Of a stretch of 64,000 nucleotides of DNA, positions 16,137-25,141 are shown one piece after another; the stretch's first letter is position 1; every line of letters begins with the position of its first letter. The DNA comes from Deltaproteobacteria bacterium. GTDB lineage: Bacteria > Desulfobacterota > Syntrophia > Syntrophales > UBA5619. The DNA is taken from positions 1 to 64,000 of the forward strand of contig JAJFTY010000219.1 in the NCBI GenBank assembly GCA_021372695.1, given 5' to 3'. The translations under genes were made by a program, and so were the position numbers. The notes beneath the pieces are model-generated. The model saw only the letters and a program-made list of their open reading frames with translations. It made no database searches and was not told the origin of the DNA.

Positions 16137-16535
16137 ATGCAGGAGATGGACGACACCGAATTTGAAGACCTGATGGCAAAGCCCTACCGGGCATGCATCA
16201 GGCATTACCTCGAAAGCATGGAACCGGCGGAGATGGAGCGGGAGCTCCAGGAGATCATCACCATTTTCCCGGATCCGATCTACGACGGCTTGCAGGATTT
16301 CATGGAGGCAGCAATGCGGCTTTTCGTGGGCCACCCCGGGAACTGGGACATATCCGGAATGGATGCGGCGGCGATGATCGCGGCCCTCGCGGACGAGAAA
16401 CTTCCCGCGGCGGCCGGCATCGCGGGTGACGACCGGGACGCTTTCTACGGGGCGGTCTTCGACATGGTGACCCTCTTCTTCTCCGCCCAGGGTGCCGGCT
16501 CACCGGAACTGCGCAGGATCATGGGGATCACCTGA
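16137..16535 (+). CDS. acidic protein of unknown function
   Basis: 132 residues, Met- and acid-rich, predicted mostly helical (EDLMAKPYRACIRHYLESME, EMERELQEIITIFPDPIY, GLQDFMEAAMRLFVGHP, DAFYGAVFDMVTLFFSAQG). No membrane span and no motif I recognise. A near-consensus promoter and an AAGGAG ribosome site precede it, so it is a real single-gene unit. It is divergent from the AI-2E family gene and convergent with the thiamine-binding-family gene. Confidence 0.7.
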   Translation: MQEMDDTEFEDLMAKPYRACIRHYLESMEPAEMERELQEIITIFPDPIYDGLQDFMEAAMRLFVGHPGNWDISGMDAAAMIAALADEKLPAAAGIAGDDRDAFYGAVFDMVTLFFSAQGAGSPELRRIMGIT

Positions 16536-16631
16536 CCGTCCGACGATCGGAAAGCCCGCCGGGCGCTTGACCGGGAGCTCATCCCTTCTGCCCTTCACCG
16601 ACGGAGACGAGAGCACCGTCAACGAAGATGG

Positions 16632-16925
16632 TCAAAGCTTCGCCTCGACCGACTTGATTTTCCCTTCGATCCGGTTCACCGCCCCCTCGCGGTAATCCAT
16701 CTGGAGGGTCATGTAGATCCGCCCGCAATCCTTGCGAAGTTCCTTGAAGCAATTCTCCACGACAGCCATGACCTCTTCCCACTCTCCTTCGACGGCCGTG
16801 CTCATCGGTCCCATCTTGTAGGGGAGACCGCTGTCCCGGATGATCCTCACGGCCCTGGCCACATAGGGGCTGACGCTCGTCTGCTTGTCGGTGGGAAAAA
16901 TCGAAAAATGAATCAGTACGCTCAC
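16632..16925 (-). CDS. MTH1187/YkoF-type thiamine-binding family protein (DUF77)
   Basis: A 97-residue ferredoxin-fold protein of the UPF0045/MTH1187 family. It begins MSVLIHFSIFPTDK and includes the family hallmark GLPYKMGPMSTAVEGEWEEV, where the family binds a thiamine-like ligand at a dimer interface. Length matches the family. Its biological role is still not well defined. It is followed on the same strand, 91 bases upstream, by the TlpA-like gene. Confidence 0.9.
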   Translation of the reverse strand: MSVLIHFSIFPTDKQTSVSPYVARAVRIIRDSGLPYKMGPMSTAVEGEWEEVMAVVENCFKELRKDCGRIYMTLQMDYREGAVNRIEGKIKSVEAKL

Positions 16926-17016
16926 AATGCCTCTCTTTCTCTGTCGCCGCCTTCACGGGCCGATTTGCCCGTGCTGACGCCGTGGCCCATTATCGGAGGC
17001 CGGAGGAAGTCCCGAG

Positions 17017-17643
17017 TTACTTTTTCAGCAGCGTCTCGATGATCGGCTCCACGCGCTGGCACTGGCGGCAGAGGATGTTTCCTTTCGGGTCCACGAGGAC
17101 CATCGATGGAACGCCCCGGATGTCGTATATACCGCCGACGGTGCCGTCTTCGTCGAGCAGAACCCGGTAGGGAAGCCCCTGTTTGGCAGTGAATTTCGCC
17201 ACCCTCTCCCTCGGCTCCTGGATGTCGATATTGACCATCTCCAGCCCCTGCTTCGCATAGGCCGCATGGATGGCCTTGAAATGGGGGATCTCCTCCTTGC
17301 AGAAGGTGCACCAGGTCGCGCTGAAGATGATCAGGACCGTCTGTTTCCCGCGGAAGTCGCTCAGGCGGAATTTCCGGCCGTTCAGATCCTTGAGCACGAA
17401 GTCCGGCGCCTTCTCGGTCAACTCCGCCTTGGCGGCCGGACGCTGCTGCGCAACCGGGGAGGGCCTTGAGCCGAAGGAACGGCCGTCGGGCGGCCAGACC
17501 AGAACCGCTGCGACCATCACCGCCACGGCGTACCACCAAAACCCTGCGCGCCGGGCTGCTGCGCGACCGATGCCCCTAAGAAGCCGGCGGGAGCCATCCC
17601 CGAGCCAGTTCAAAACTCGTTCTTGAAAATCCCGATGAAACAT
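17017..17643 (-). CDS. TlpA/ResA-like membrane-anchored thioredoxin
   Basis: A 208-residue protein with one membrane anchor (residues 35-51) and a periplasmic thioredoxin domain of the AhpC/TSA-Redoxin type. The active site is WCTFC (Cys112, Cys115), with the cis-Pro in GVPSMVLVD. Unusually, a second CxxC (Cys192, Cys195, in LCRQCQR) lies near the C-terminus. It is coupled to the CcdA-like gene (12 bases apart), which supplies electrons across the membrane. The pair would reduce periplasmic disulfides or apocytochrome c. Confidence 0.9.
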   Translation of the reverse strand: MFHRDFQERVLNWLGDGSRRLLRGIGRAAARRAGFWWYAVAVMVAAVLVWPPDGRSFGSRPSPVAQQRPAAKAELTEKAPDFVLKDLNGRKFRLSDFRGKQTVLIIFSATWCTFCKEEIPHFKAIHAAYAKQGLEMVNIDIQEPRERVAKFTAKQGLPYRVLLDEDGTVGGIYDIRGVPSMVLVDPKGNILCRQCQRVEPIIETLLKK

Positions 17644-17655
17644 CGCTTCTCCACC

Positions 17656-18369
17656 TTACCAGAACATCCCGGCGTTGATCAGAAAATATTCCCCGGCCCC
17701 CAAGAGCATCCAGCCGAAGATCCGGCTGATCCGGGTCATCCACGCACCCGACCTGGGGAGGGCCGCAAGCAGGCCGGCAAAGGTTCCCACCAGGATCAGC
17801 AGGGTCCCCATTCCGAAGGCGAAGAAAAACATCAGGCTCGACGCGAGGACCAGATTCTGCCGCGTCGCCGCATAGCCGAGGATGACCGCCAGGGCCGGCG
17901 CCGTGCAGGGACCCGTGACCAGCCCCGAAGCCGCCCCCACCAGAAAGCTGCCGACGACCCCGCCCCTTTTCTTCCGGGACTGGGCCCGCGTGATGAAAGA
18001 GGGCATCCGGATCGTGAAGGTGAAGACGTCGAGCATCGACAGCCCCATCAGAATGCAGAGGTTCCCGATCAGGAAATAGGTCCAGGGGCTGCTCTGGATT
18101 TCACCGAAAAGGCTCCCGGAGAGGGCGGCGACCGCGCCCAGGACCGTGTAGGTGACCGCCATGCCGGTCACGTAGACCAGGGAGAGGATGAATCCCCTGC
18201 TCTTCGAACCCGCGCCGTGAGCGCCGATGTAGGCAACGGTGATCGGAACGACCGGGTAGATGCAGGGGGTGAAGCCGATCAGCACCCCCGCGAGATAGAC
18301 GGCCAGAATCGAGAGAAATACCGACCCTTGGAGGTAGGCGGACAGGCCGTTGATGAAATTCTCTATCAT
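17656..18369 (-). CDS. CcdA/DsbD-type transmembrane thiol-disulfide carrier
   Basis: A 237-residue six-helix membrane protein of the CcdA/DsbD-beta family, which carries reducing equivalents from cytoplasmic thioredoxin to the periplasm. The two redox cysteines are in the expected places: Cys36 in GFTPCIYP and Cys155 in GPCTAPAL. It is the upstream gene of the TlpA-like partner on the same strand. Confidence 0.93.
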   Translation of the reverse strand: MIENFINGLSAYLQGSVFLSILAVYLAGVLIGFTPCIYPVVPITVAYIGAHGAGSKSRGFILSLVYVTGMAVTYTVLGAVAALSGSLFGEIQSSPWTYFLIGNLCILMGLSMLDVFTFTIRMPSFITRAQSRKKRGGVVGSFLVGAASGLVTGPCTAPALAVILGYAATRQNLVLASSLMFFFAFGMGTLLILVGTFAGLLAALPRSGAWMTRISRIFGWMLLGAGEYFLINAGMFW

Positions 18370-18457
18370 GCCGCCTCCTGGACGGACTCACGCATTGTCC
18401 TGTGTCTCCTTGGTTTTGCCATCTGCTAACACAAACCACCGGAAAGGTAAAATCCTT

Positions 18458-19585
18458 TTATCTCGTCTTCCCGGACGGGAGGACGAGCGAGGATATGCCG
18501 CGGATGATTCGCCCGGCAACGGTTTCTGCGGTCCGGAGCGCCCCGAAGGGGCACACTTCGATGCAGCAGTAGCAGCGGATGCAGCGGTCATAATCGAAAC
18601 AGAGCCGCTCCTCATCAGAAGCGATCGCCCCCGCCGGACATATCTTCCCGCACTCCCCGCACAGCCGGCATGCTGCGTCATCGCAGACGGGCCGCTGGAG
18701 GACCTGACGCCGGATGAAGCCGTGGAGCAACTTCGGGCCGTAGACGAGGGAGGTCAGGCGCGGGAGGCGGAAATCTCGGATCGTTGGCAGGGAACCGTCG
18801 AGATCCTCCTCCGGCGCCGGGAAACCCATCTCCCGGGCGGCCTTCAGGACAGGGAGCTGTTCCGGATCGAGGTCGATCGTCCGGCAGACGACCCGATCGA
18901 TGGCAAAGGGGTCGCGGCCGGCAAACAGGATGCCGAGCTCCCGCGGAACGCCCCCCAGACCCGGCCCCTGCCCCTCCATCGCCCGGACGCCGTCGAGGAT
19001 GTTGAAGGCCGGCCGCAGGGTCTTTCCGATCAGGGCAATGAGCCGCGCGAAAGTCTGACGGTCGACCCCGGCCCGCATGTGCCACTCCGGCTTCCGGTAG
19101 CCGATGATGCAGCCGAAGAGGTTCTTGACGGCGAGGGTCAGAAGCAGCTGGCTGTGGGTCTTGAACTTGGGGAGATTCACGATGAAGTCCGCCCGGACTG
19201 CATCCTCCGCGATTTCGATCGCGCCGAAAGGTTCGCCGATGTCGACGCGGACGGCGTGCTCAAACGGCCGACATTCGCACTCGAGGCCGCTCAGGGCATT
19301 CCGGATTCCGCTCATGCGCAGAATGAGATCGAATGAGCCCATGGCAGGGCTGTCTGCGACGAGCGGGCGGACGCCGCGCTCATTGCAGTACTCCACGACA
19401 GCACGGACGACGGCGGGATGCGTGAGGACGGCCTGGCGCGGAAGCGCGGGCGAGAGCAGATTCGGCTTGATCAGGACCCGGCTCCCCTTTCCGATGCCGC
19501 CTCCCCCCATCGCCTCCATCATTTCGAAGATCAGGGGTCGGAGGGCATCGCTCTCATAGGTTGCATTGCGGACGACGACGGTCAT
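18458..19585 (-). CDS. DUF362 protein with C-terminal 2[4Fe-4S] ferredoxin domain
   Basis: A 375-residue protein. The first 300 residues are a DUF362 domain (RVLIKPNLLSPALPRQAVLTH near the N-terminus, then VRADFIVNLPKFKTHSQLLLT and NLFGCIIGYRKPEWH). The C-terminus carries two ferredoxin motifs (CRLCGECGKICPAGA and CIRCYCCIEVCPFGAL), which would bind two 4Fe-4S clusters. The function of DUF362 proteins is unknown; they are common in anaerobes. No membrane segment is seen. The gene has its own transcription gap on both sides. Confidence 0.9.
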   Translation of the reverse strand: MTVVVRNATYESDALRPLIFEMMEAMGGGGIGKGSRVLIKPNLLSPALPRQAVLTHPAVVRAVVEYCNERGVRPLVADSPAMGSFDLILRMSGIRNALSGLECECRPFEHAVRVDIGEPFGAIEIAEDAVRADFIVNLPKFKTHSQLLLTLAVKNLFGCIIGYRKPEWHMRAGVDRQTFARLIALIGKTLRPAFNILDGVRAMEGQGPGLGGVPRELGILFAGRDPFAIDRVVCRTIDLDPEQLPVLKAAREMGFPAPEEDLDGSLPTIRDFRLPRLTSLVYGPKLLHGFIRRQVLQRPVCDDAACRLCGECGKICPAGAIASDEERLCFDYDRCIRCYCCIEVCPFGALRTAETVAGRIIRGISSLVLPSGKTR

Positions 19586-19756
19586 GGTTTTATCTCATCG
19601 ATGCGGGATCAATCCGTTTTTTGCCTGTCGTGGAATCAGTTAAGCCATTTCGCAGTTTTTCTCAGGATAGCTGAAAATGGCCAGCGTGGCAATCAGGGAT
19701 TGGGCCATCGGGGACGGTATCCTCATGACCGGCCGGGCCTCATGTCCGGAAAAGGC

Positions 19757-19778
19757 AAGGGGGGCTTTCGCCCCCCTT
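19757..19778 (-). terminator. intrinsic terminator downstream of atoE
   Basis: AAGGGGGGC (19757-19765) pairs with GCCCCCCTT (19770-19778) around a TTTC loop. On the minus strand the stem is followed by GCCTTTT. It lies 33 bases after the atoE stop. Confidence 0.8.
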
Positions 19779-19810
19779 TGTAGAACATTTCCACCCGCAG
19801 ATGCTGCGGA

Positions 19811-21160
19811 TCAATAGTTGAAGATGTACGGCAGCAGCAGGAATCCGATCGAGATGAGGATCATGTAAAAAATGAAATAGATCATGCAGTATCCCATAAT
19901 GTCCCGGAAGCCGAGCTTCGCGACCCCAAGGAGCGGAATGGCCCAGAAGGGCTGGATGACATCGGTGATCATGTCGCCCCAGGCATAGGCGATGACCGTC
20001 GCCGGCGCGCTGACGCCAAGGTTTTTCGCCGCCTGCATGATGTACGGGGCCTCGATTGCCCATTTCGACCCGCCCGACGGGACGATGTAGTTCAGGATCC
20101 CCGAATACCACATGACCACGAAGGGATAGAGCTCCTTGGTGGCGATGGCGGTGAACCAGGCCGCCATGACCTCGGCAAGACCCGAGAACTTGATAATCCC
20201 GAAGATCCCAGCATAGAAGGGGAACTGGATGACGACCCCCCAGATGAAGGTCCCGCCCTCGTAGGCCGCCTTGAGGAAGGAGGCCGGCGTCCGGTGGAGG
20301 ATCACCCCGATGATCAGAAAGGTGAAGTTGACGACGTCCAGATTGATCCCGGCAAAGCCGTTCTTCCCGAAATACCAGAAGAGCCAGATCACGCCGCAGA
20401 TCCCCACGATCATGTTGATGAGCGGCGAGTGCTCCAGTTTGAGGGCCGGGGTCAGCGCCGCCGTCGGCCGGATCGGCGGTTCGAAAGCGGCCTCTTCCAC
20501 GATCTTGGGGTCCGCTTCGATCTCGTCCCCCTTCTTCGGGTGCATCAGGGGACCGATGATCGTCAGGAAGATCAGCACCGCGAGCGCCAGCAGGAGGTTG
20601 AAGGGATGGAAGATCGTCTCGGTGATCGGGATGATGCCGATATCCTTTGCGAGAAAATGGTTGGGCGTGGCCACCAGAAGCGGCGCCGAAGCGGAGAGGC
20701 CCGAATGCCAGAAGGTTCCCAGGCCCAGGTAAGCGGTCGCCACCAGGAGACGGTAGTCCACGCCGCGCTGCTTCTTGACCATGAAGCGGACGAAGACCGC
20801 GGATCCCACGATGCTCAGGCCCCAGTTGATCCACGCAAGGCCCATGGAGACCAGCGCCATCAGGGCGATGCACCCCTTCGGGCTCTTGGGCAGGCCGGCA
20901 AGATAGTTCAGGATGCGGCTGAAGATGGGCGTCGTCGCCAGGATGTAGCCCGTCATGATGATCAGGCACATCTCCATGCCGAAGGAGAGCAGGACCCAGA
21001 ACCCGTTCCCCCAGTATTGAATCAATTGATAGGCCGATGATTTCGTGAAAAGAAGTCCCAGGATGTAAGCGACGATCGTCAGAATGACCGCGATCACCCA
21101 CGCATCGGGCACCCAGCGGGTGCTCCAGCGGGTGCTGGCCGAAGCAAGTTTCTGTAACAT
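19811..21160 (-). CDS. atoE: short-chain fatty acid transporter, AtoE family
   Basis: A 449-residue permease with about a dozen membrane segments, of the AtoE/SCFA transporter family that moves acetoacetate, butyrate and similar acids. Family stretches include NWGLSIVGSAVFVRFM, TFWHSGLSASAPLLVATPNH, the region around FVVMWYSGILNYIVPSGGSK, and AYAWGDMITDVIQPFWAIPL. The ATG at 21160 is preferred over the GTG two codons earlier because GGAGG is 5 bases upstream of it. An intrinsic terminator follows. Fits an organism that makes or uses short-chain fatty acids. Confidence 0.93.
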   Translation of the reverse strand: MLQKLASASTRWSTRWVPDAWVIAVILTIVAYILGLLFTKSSAYQLIQYWGNGFWVLLSFGMEMCLIIMTGYILATTPIFSRILNYLAGLPKSPKGCIALMALVSMGLAWINWGLSIVGSAVFVRFMVKKQRGVDYRLLVATAYLGLGTFWHSGLSASAPLLVATPNHFLAKDIGIIPITETIFHPFNLLLALAVLIFLTIIGPLMHPKKGDEIEADPKIVEEAAFEPPIRPTAALTPALKLEHSPLINMIVGICGVIWLFWYFGKNGFAGINLDVVNFTFLIIGVILHRTPASFLKAAYEGGTFIWGVVIQFPFYAGIFGIIKFSGLAEVMAAWFTAIATKELYPFVVMWYSGILNYIVPSGGSKWAIEAPYIMQAAKNLGVSAPATVIAYAWGDMITDVIQPFWAIPLLGVAKLGFRDIMGYCMIYFIFYMILISIGFLLLPYIFNY

Positions 21161-21621
21161 ATCCACCTCCCGGTATGATTTGCGTCATTGGTGAATGAAT
21201 CTGTTACGAGTTGCGGCTCACTTGTTCCTTGGAAATGGCGCATCGAAAACGGCAGGCTCCTCGAAATCGGCCGGCGAAGGTCACCTCCTTTCCGTTCCAT
21301 GAAAACGCGACCGAACCTGTAGTGCAACCTGCGGGTCTTACGTGCTGGATAGTGGGGCTTTTTCAAGAAAGGGGCTCATCCTACTCACCCGATCGGAAAG
21401 GCATCAAGTCAACGCGAGCCCGAGGCATGGAGGAATGGAGATCCTGTAGTTGGCGAGTGGGAGTGAAATACTACAAATAGGGGTGCTGCGTCAAGCCGAT
21501 TATGCTCAGCAGGAAACTGTTGAATGTCGGACCATTAGCCTCGGCGGACCGGTCGAAGGCCGTCATGCCCGACCGTGGATCGAGTCCGGAGCGGGCTTCG
21601 ATCGGGAATCGAGCGACATAA
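21161..21621. other. intergenic region between atoE and the hydrolase gene
   Basis: 461 bases upstream of atoE. I find no coding frame with a credible start, no RNA gene and no clear promoter; one weak -12-like TTGCA element occurs near 21320 on the minus strand. It should hold the atoE control region. Confidence 0.45.
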
Positions 21622-22596
21622 TTACAGGCGGGCAAAGGCATCCCGGGTCGCCTCGAGGAAATCCAGGCGGTGGAAGAGAAACGCCCCCACGTGGCCGGTC
21701 GCAAGCCAGCGCATCGTCGAACCGGGCCAATGGGCGTGCAGCAAGGCGGCCGACGCCGGCGGAATATAGGCGTCACGGCTTGCCGCGACCAGGAAGGCCG
21801 CCTCCGGCCGCCGCGGGGGTGAATAGCCGCGCAGATCCGTCAGGTCGAGGAGCTCCCGCATGAGTCCGATCGCCGGCGCATCGTCGTCCAACTCCCGATT
21901 CAGAACCTCCCAGGCGAGGTAGTTCTTCAGGATCCCTTCGGTGAAAACCGCGCTCGCCGAATGGGCCGTTACGCAGCCGACCATCGCTACCGGCACCGCC
22001 TCCAGGGCGGCAACCCGCGCCGCCATGCTCCCGCCCATACTGATCCCGCAGACCCCGAGCCGTTCGTAACCCTCCCGGCGCAGCCACTGCATCAGGGAGC
22101 GCCCCTCCTCGACGACTGCGCCCCCCATGGCCCAGAGATCGCTGAAGCGGTTCAGCATCTTCTTGTGCTGGCCGGGCGGCCTCCGCCGTCCGTAATAGGG
22201 ATTCTCCAGGATCAGGGAGCCGATCCCGTCGCGAAGCAGGGGAAGGGCGAGAGCCCGGCGGCGGCGCGCGAACCCCTCGTCGCCGGTCGCCGCGAAGTGG
22301 ATGCAGATCGGCGTTTTCCGGGAGGCCTTCCTTGGGACGACCAGCTCAAAGTAGGCCGTCCGGCTCTCCGCGGGCAGCGGGAGATCGGTGTAGGGAGACA
22401 AAAAGGCGCCTGTGCGGAACAGGGCCGTCCCGTCTTCCGCGCTCCTCTCCCAGCAGACCTCGATCGGTTGAGGCGGTCCGAGATGGCTGCCGATCCTGCG
22501 GATCTCCCTCAAGCGGGGGAGATCGCCCCACCCGTCCTTGAAAAAGAGGAGACGGTTGGAGTGGCTTGCATAGAGACGGTCGAGAATGCTTGTCAT
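21622..22596 (-). CDS. alpha/beta hydrolase (DUF2048/ABHD18-like)
   Basis: About 324 residues from the ATG at 22596; the longer open frame upstream reads through non-coding sequence. The nucleophile elbow is GISMGGS (G-x-S-x-G), followed by a late VAASRDAYIPPASAALLH acid segment and ATGHVGAFLFH with the catalytic His. The arrangement with ICIHFAATGDEGFARRRR and LENPYYGRRRP matches the DUF2048/ABHD18 group, whose substrates are unknown. It is divergent from the dehydratase genes. Confidence 0.85.
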   Translation of the reverse strand: MTSILDRLYASHSNRLLFFKDGWGDLPRLREIRRIGSHLGPPQPIEVCWERSAEDGTALFRTGAFLSPYTDLPLPAESRTAYFELVVPRKASRKTPICIHFAATGDEGFARRRRALALPLLRDGIGSLILENPYYGRRRPPGQHKKMLNRFSDLWAMGGAVVEEGRSLMQWLRREGYERLGVCGISMGGSMAARVAALEAVPVAMVGCVTAHSASAVFTEGILKNYLAWEVLNRELDDDAPAIGLMRELLDLTDLRGYSPPRRPEAAFLVAASRDAYIPPASAALLHAHWPGSTMRWLATGHVGAFLFHRLDFLEATRDAFARL

Positions 22597-22736
22597 CAGC
22601 GGACTTCCCTCTGTCCGTTTCCGCAATTTTCTGCTACAAGAGTGGCCGGCTTCCGATGTTATCCACGCACGCATGCTTTGATACAGGCAGGGATCTCTTT
22701 TTGTCAACCGTTTTGGTTCGGTGAATGGAGGTGAAG

Positions 22737-23843
22737 ATGGGTCCGGATTCCGGAGATCTCCTTCGTCGCCACAGGGAAATCGCCCGGGGTGAACGGCAGC
22801 GGGGACGTCCGGTCATCGGGACGCTCTGTTCCCATGTCCCCGTCGAGATCCTGCATGCCTGCGGCGCCCTGCCGCTCCGCCTGTGGGGAAGAGCGGACGA
22901 GATCGGGCGGGCGGACGCGCTCCTGCAAACCTACATCTGTCCGCCGGTCCGGCACCTCATGGCGCAGGGGCTTTCCGGCCGTTATGACTTCCTCGACGGC
23001 CTGATCCACACCTACTGCTGCGACGCCGCCTGCGGCCTTTTCAACATCTGGCGGCGGAATCTGAAGCCAGGATTCTCCCGCATGGTCAGCCTGCCCTACC
23101 AAGCAACCGGCGCAGCCGTCGACTATGCCCTGACGGAGTTCAGGGGGCTCGCCCTTGCGCTCGCGGCCTTCACCGGGAGGTCCTTCGCGGAGGGGTCCCT
23201 CGCGGAATCGATCCGCCTCTACGAAGAGGCCCGCGGCCTGCTTCGCGATCTCTACCGCCGGAAGCAGGCTGGTGAAGCCATCTCTTACCGGGAGATCCAT
23301 CGACAAAACCTCCTGTTCCAACTTCTCCCCGTGGAACGTTTCATCGCATTTGGCCGCGAGTACCGGCCGGAGGCCGCCGGTACGGCTCCCGCCAAGGGCT
23401 TCCGAATCCTCCTCTCGGGGAGCGTCATCGCCGACGAGGAGATCCTGGAGCGGATCGAGGCGCTCGGCGGCCGGGTCGTCGCCGATGAAACCTGCATCGG
23501 CCTGCGTCCGCTTCAGGGAAAGATTTCAGAAGACGGCGATCCCCTCCGGGCGCTGGCGGCCTTTTATCTCGAAAGGCCCCCCTGTGCCTCCCGGGCCGAT
23601 CTCCCCTCCCGCCGCGACTACCTGTTTTCCACTATCGCGTCCGCCAAGGCGGAGGCGGTGATCTTCATCCACCAGAAATTCTGCGACCCCCATCTCTCCG
23701 ACCACCCGCTGCTGAAGAAGACCCTGGAGGAACGGGGAATCCCCCAGCTCCAATTCGAACTGGAAGGGGAGGGGATGACCGCCCAGATCCAGACCCGCCT
23801 CGAGGGGTTTTTCGAGATGCTGGAGAGAAACGCATGGAGATGA
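22737..23843 (+). CDS. 2-hydroxyacyl-CoA dehydratase family subunit (HgdB/COG1775 type), first
   Basis: About 368 residues from the ATG at 22737, chosen because GGAGGTG lies between it and the upstream in-frame ATG at 22725. Such subunits hold a 4Fe-4S cluster and dehydrate (R)-2-hydroxyacyl-CoA by a ketyl radical mechanism after one-electron activation. Family features: PVIGTLCSHVPVEILHACGA, QTYICPPVRHLM, LIHTYCCDAACGLFNIW, and the late VIFIHQKFCDPHLSDHP. It overlaps the next gene by ten bases, so the pair is a heterodimer. The activase is about 25 kb away at 49096. Confidence 0.9.
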   Translation: MGPDSGDLLRRHREIARGERQRGRPVIGTLCSHVPVEILHACGALPLRLWGRADEIGRADALLQTYICPPVRHLMAQGLSGRYDFLDGLIHTYCCDAACGLFNIWRRNLKPGFSRMVSLPYQATGAAVDYALTEFRGLALALAAFTGRSFAEGSLAESIRLYEEARGLLRDLYRRKQAGEAISYREIHRQNLLFQLLPVERFIAFGREYRPEAAGTAPAKGFRILLSGSVIADEEILERIEALGGRVVADETCIGLRPLQGKISEDGDPLRALAAFYLERPPCASRADLPSRRDYLFSTIASAKAEAVIFIHQKFCDPHLSDHPLLKKTLEERGIPQLQFELEGEGMTAQIQTRLEGFFEMLERNAWR

Positions 23844-25075
23844 AGAAGACCAAAAAACGGCTGCGGGCCAACGGCCGGCTCCGGGAGATCATCACCGATT
23901 TCTACGCCGACGGCCACAAAGCCAAAGCCGAGGGGCGTCCGGTCGTCTGGATCCCGCCGATGAACGGGATGATCGAGCTCTTCTACGCCATGGACATCCA
24001 TCCCGTCTTCCCGGAGAACTGGGCGCCTCTCTGTGCGGCGATCGGGACGAACCGCCAGAATTTCGCTTCCGCGGCGGGAAAGGGCTTCTCGGCCGACCTC
24101 TGCGGCTATTTCCGGAACAACGTCGGTTACGCGCTTGAAGGAATCGAGGCAGCGAACCAGCCGCTGGGCGGCCTCCCGAAACCCGATTTCCTGATCTCCT
24201 TCGGCGCCGGCTGCATCCCGACCCAGAAGACCTTCCAGGTCCTCTGCGACCATTTCCGGGTGCCGGTCATCCGGGCGGACCTGCCCCAGGTGGCGATGGA
24301 GGAGATCCAGGAGCACCACATCCGCTACGGCATCGTGCAGACGGAGCGCATCGTCCGGTTCATCGAGGAGAAAACCGGGCACCGGCTGGACATGGACCGT
24401 CTCCGCCAGGCCGTCGCCTACACCGACGAGGCATGCCGCCTGTGGGACGAGATCATGGCCCTGCGGGCTGCGGTGCCGGCCCCGTTCTCCGCGGCGGAGA
24501 TCGGCATCATGTTCGTCATGGTGACCCGCCACGGGACGAAGATCGCCGTCGATTTCCTCCGGGAGGTCCTCGCGGAGGTGAAGGAGAGGGTGGCCCGGGG
24601 CGAGGGGGTGGTCCCGAACGAGCGGATCCGCCTCTTCTGGGACAATATCCCGCTCTGGCACAACATGCCGGTTTTCAACTATTTCGAGAAGTGGGACGCC
24701 GTGGTCGTGGCCGAAACCTATACCGCCGCCTGGTCACTCCGCCTCGACCCCGAAAAGCCGATGGAGAGTCTTGTCTACAAGTCGCTCGTCTCGTATCCTC
24801 TCGTCTCCTGCGTCTCGCTGGGAAAAAGGCTGGAACTGATCGTCAGGGCCGTCCGGGAGTACAAAATCGACGGCGCGATCCTTCATTCGAACAGGAGCTG
24901 CAAGCCGATTTCGATGGGACAGATGGATATCAGCCGGGTCCTCTCGGAGCAGTTCGGCTGCCCTTCCGTGATGTTCGACGGGGATCACATGGACCCTGAC
25001 CGGTTTTCCTTTGGCCAGTTCCAGACCCGGATCGACGCGTTCATGGAAATGCTCCTTGAAAAGAAGAATTTGTGA
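23834..25075 (+). CDS. 2-hydroxyacyl-CoA dehydratase family subunit, second
   Basis: 413 residues, same superfamily as the preceding gene and translationally coupled to it. Conserved elements are WIPPMNGMIELFYAMDIHPV, SADLCGYFRNNVGYALEG, FGAGCIPTQKTFQVLCDHF and the C-terminal LHSNRSCKPISMGQMDI (Cys that binds the cluster, then the FDGDHMD region). The two subunits differ enough to be the alpha and beta parts of one enzyme. The substrate is not readable from sequence; aryl-lactyl, lactyl and 2-hydroxyglutaryl are the known alternatives. Confidence 0.9.
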   Translation: MEMKKTKKRLRANGRLREIITDFYADGHKAKAEGRPVVWIPPMNGMIELFYAMDIHPVFPENWAPLCAAIGTNRQNFASAAGKGFSADLCGYFRNNVGYALEGIEAANQPLGGLPKPDFLISFGAGCIPTQKTFQVLCDHFRVPVIRADLPQVAMEEIQEHHIRYGIVQTERIVRFIEEKTGHRLDMDRLRQAVAYTDEACRLWDEIMALRAAVPAPFSAAEIGIMFVMVTRHGTKIAVDFLREVLAEVKERVARGEGVVPNERIRLFWDNIPLWHNMPVFNYFEKWDAVVVAETYTAAWSLRLDPEKPMESLVYKSLVSYPLVSCVSLGKRLELIVRAVREYKIDGAILHSNRSCKPISMGQMDISRVLSEQFGCPSVMFDGDHMDPDRFSFGQFQTRIDAFMEMLLEKKNL

Positions 25076-25141
25076 TGGTATGGCGCATCGTGGACTCACG
25101 CGGCCGATCGGGAAAGGGGCTTGGCCGTCGCAAAAGGTGCA

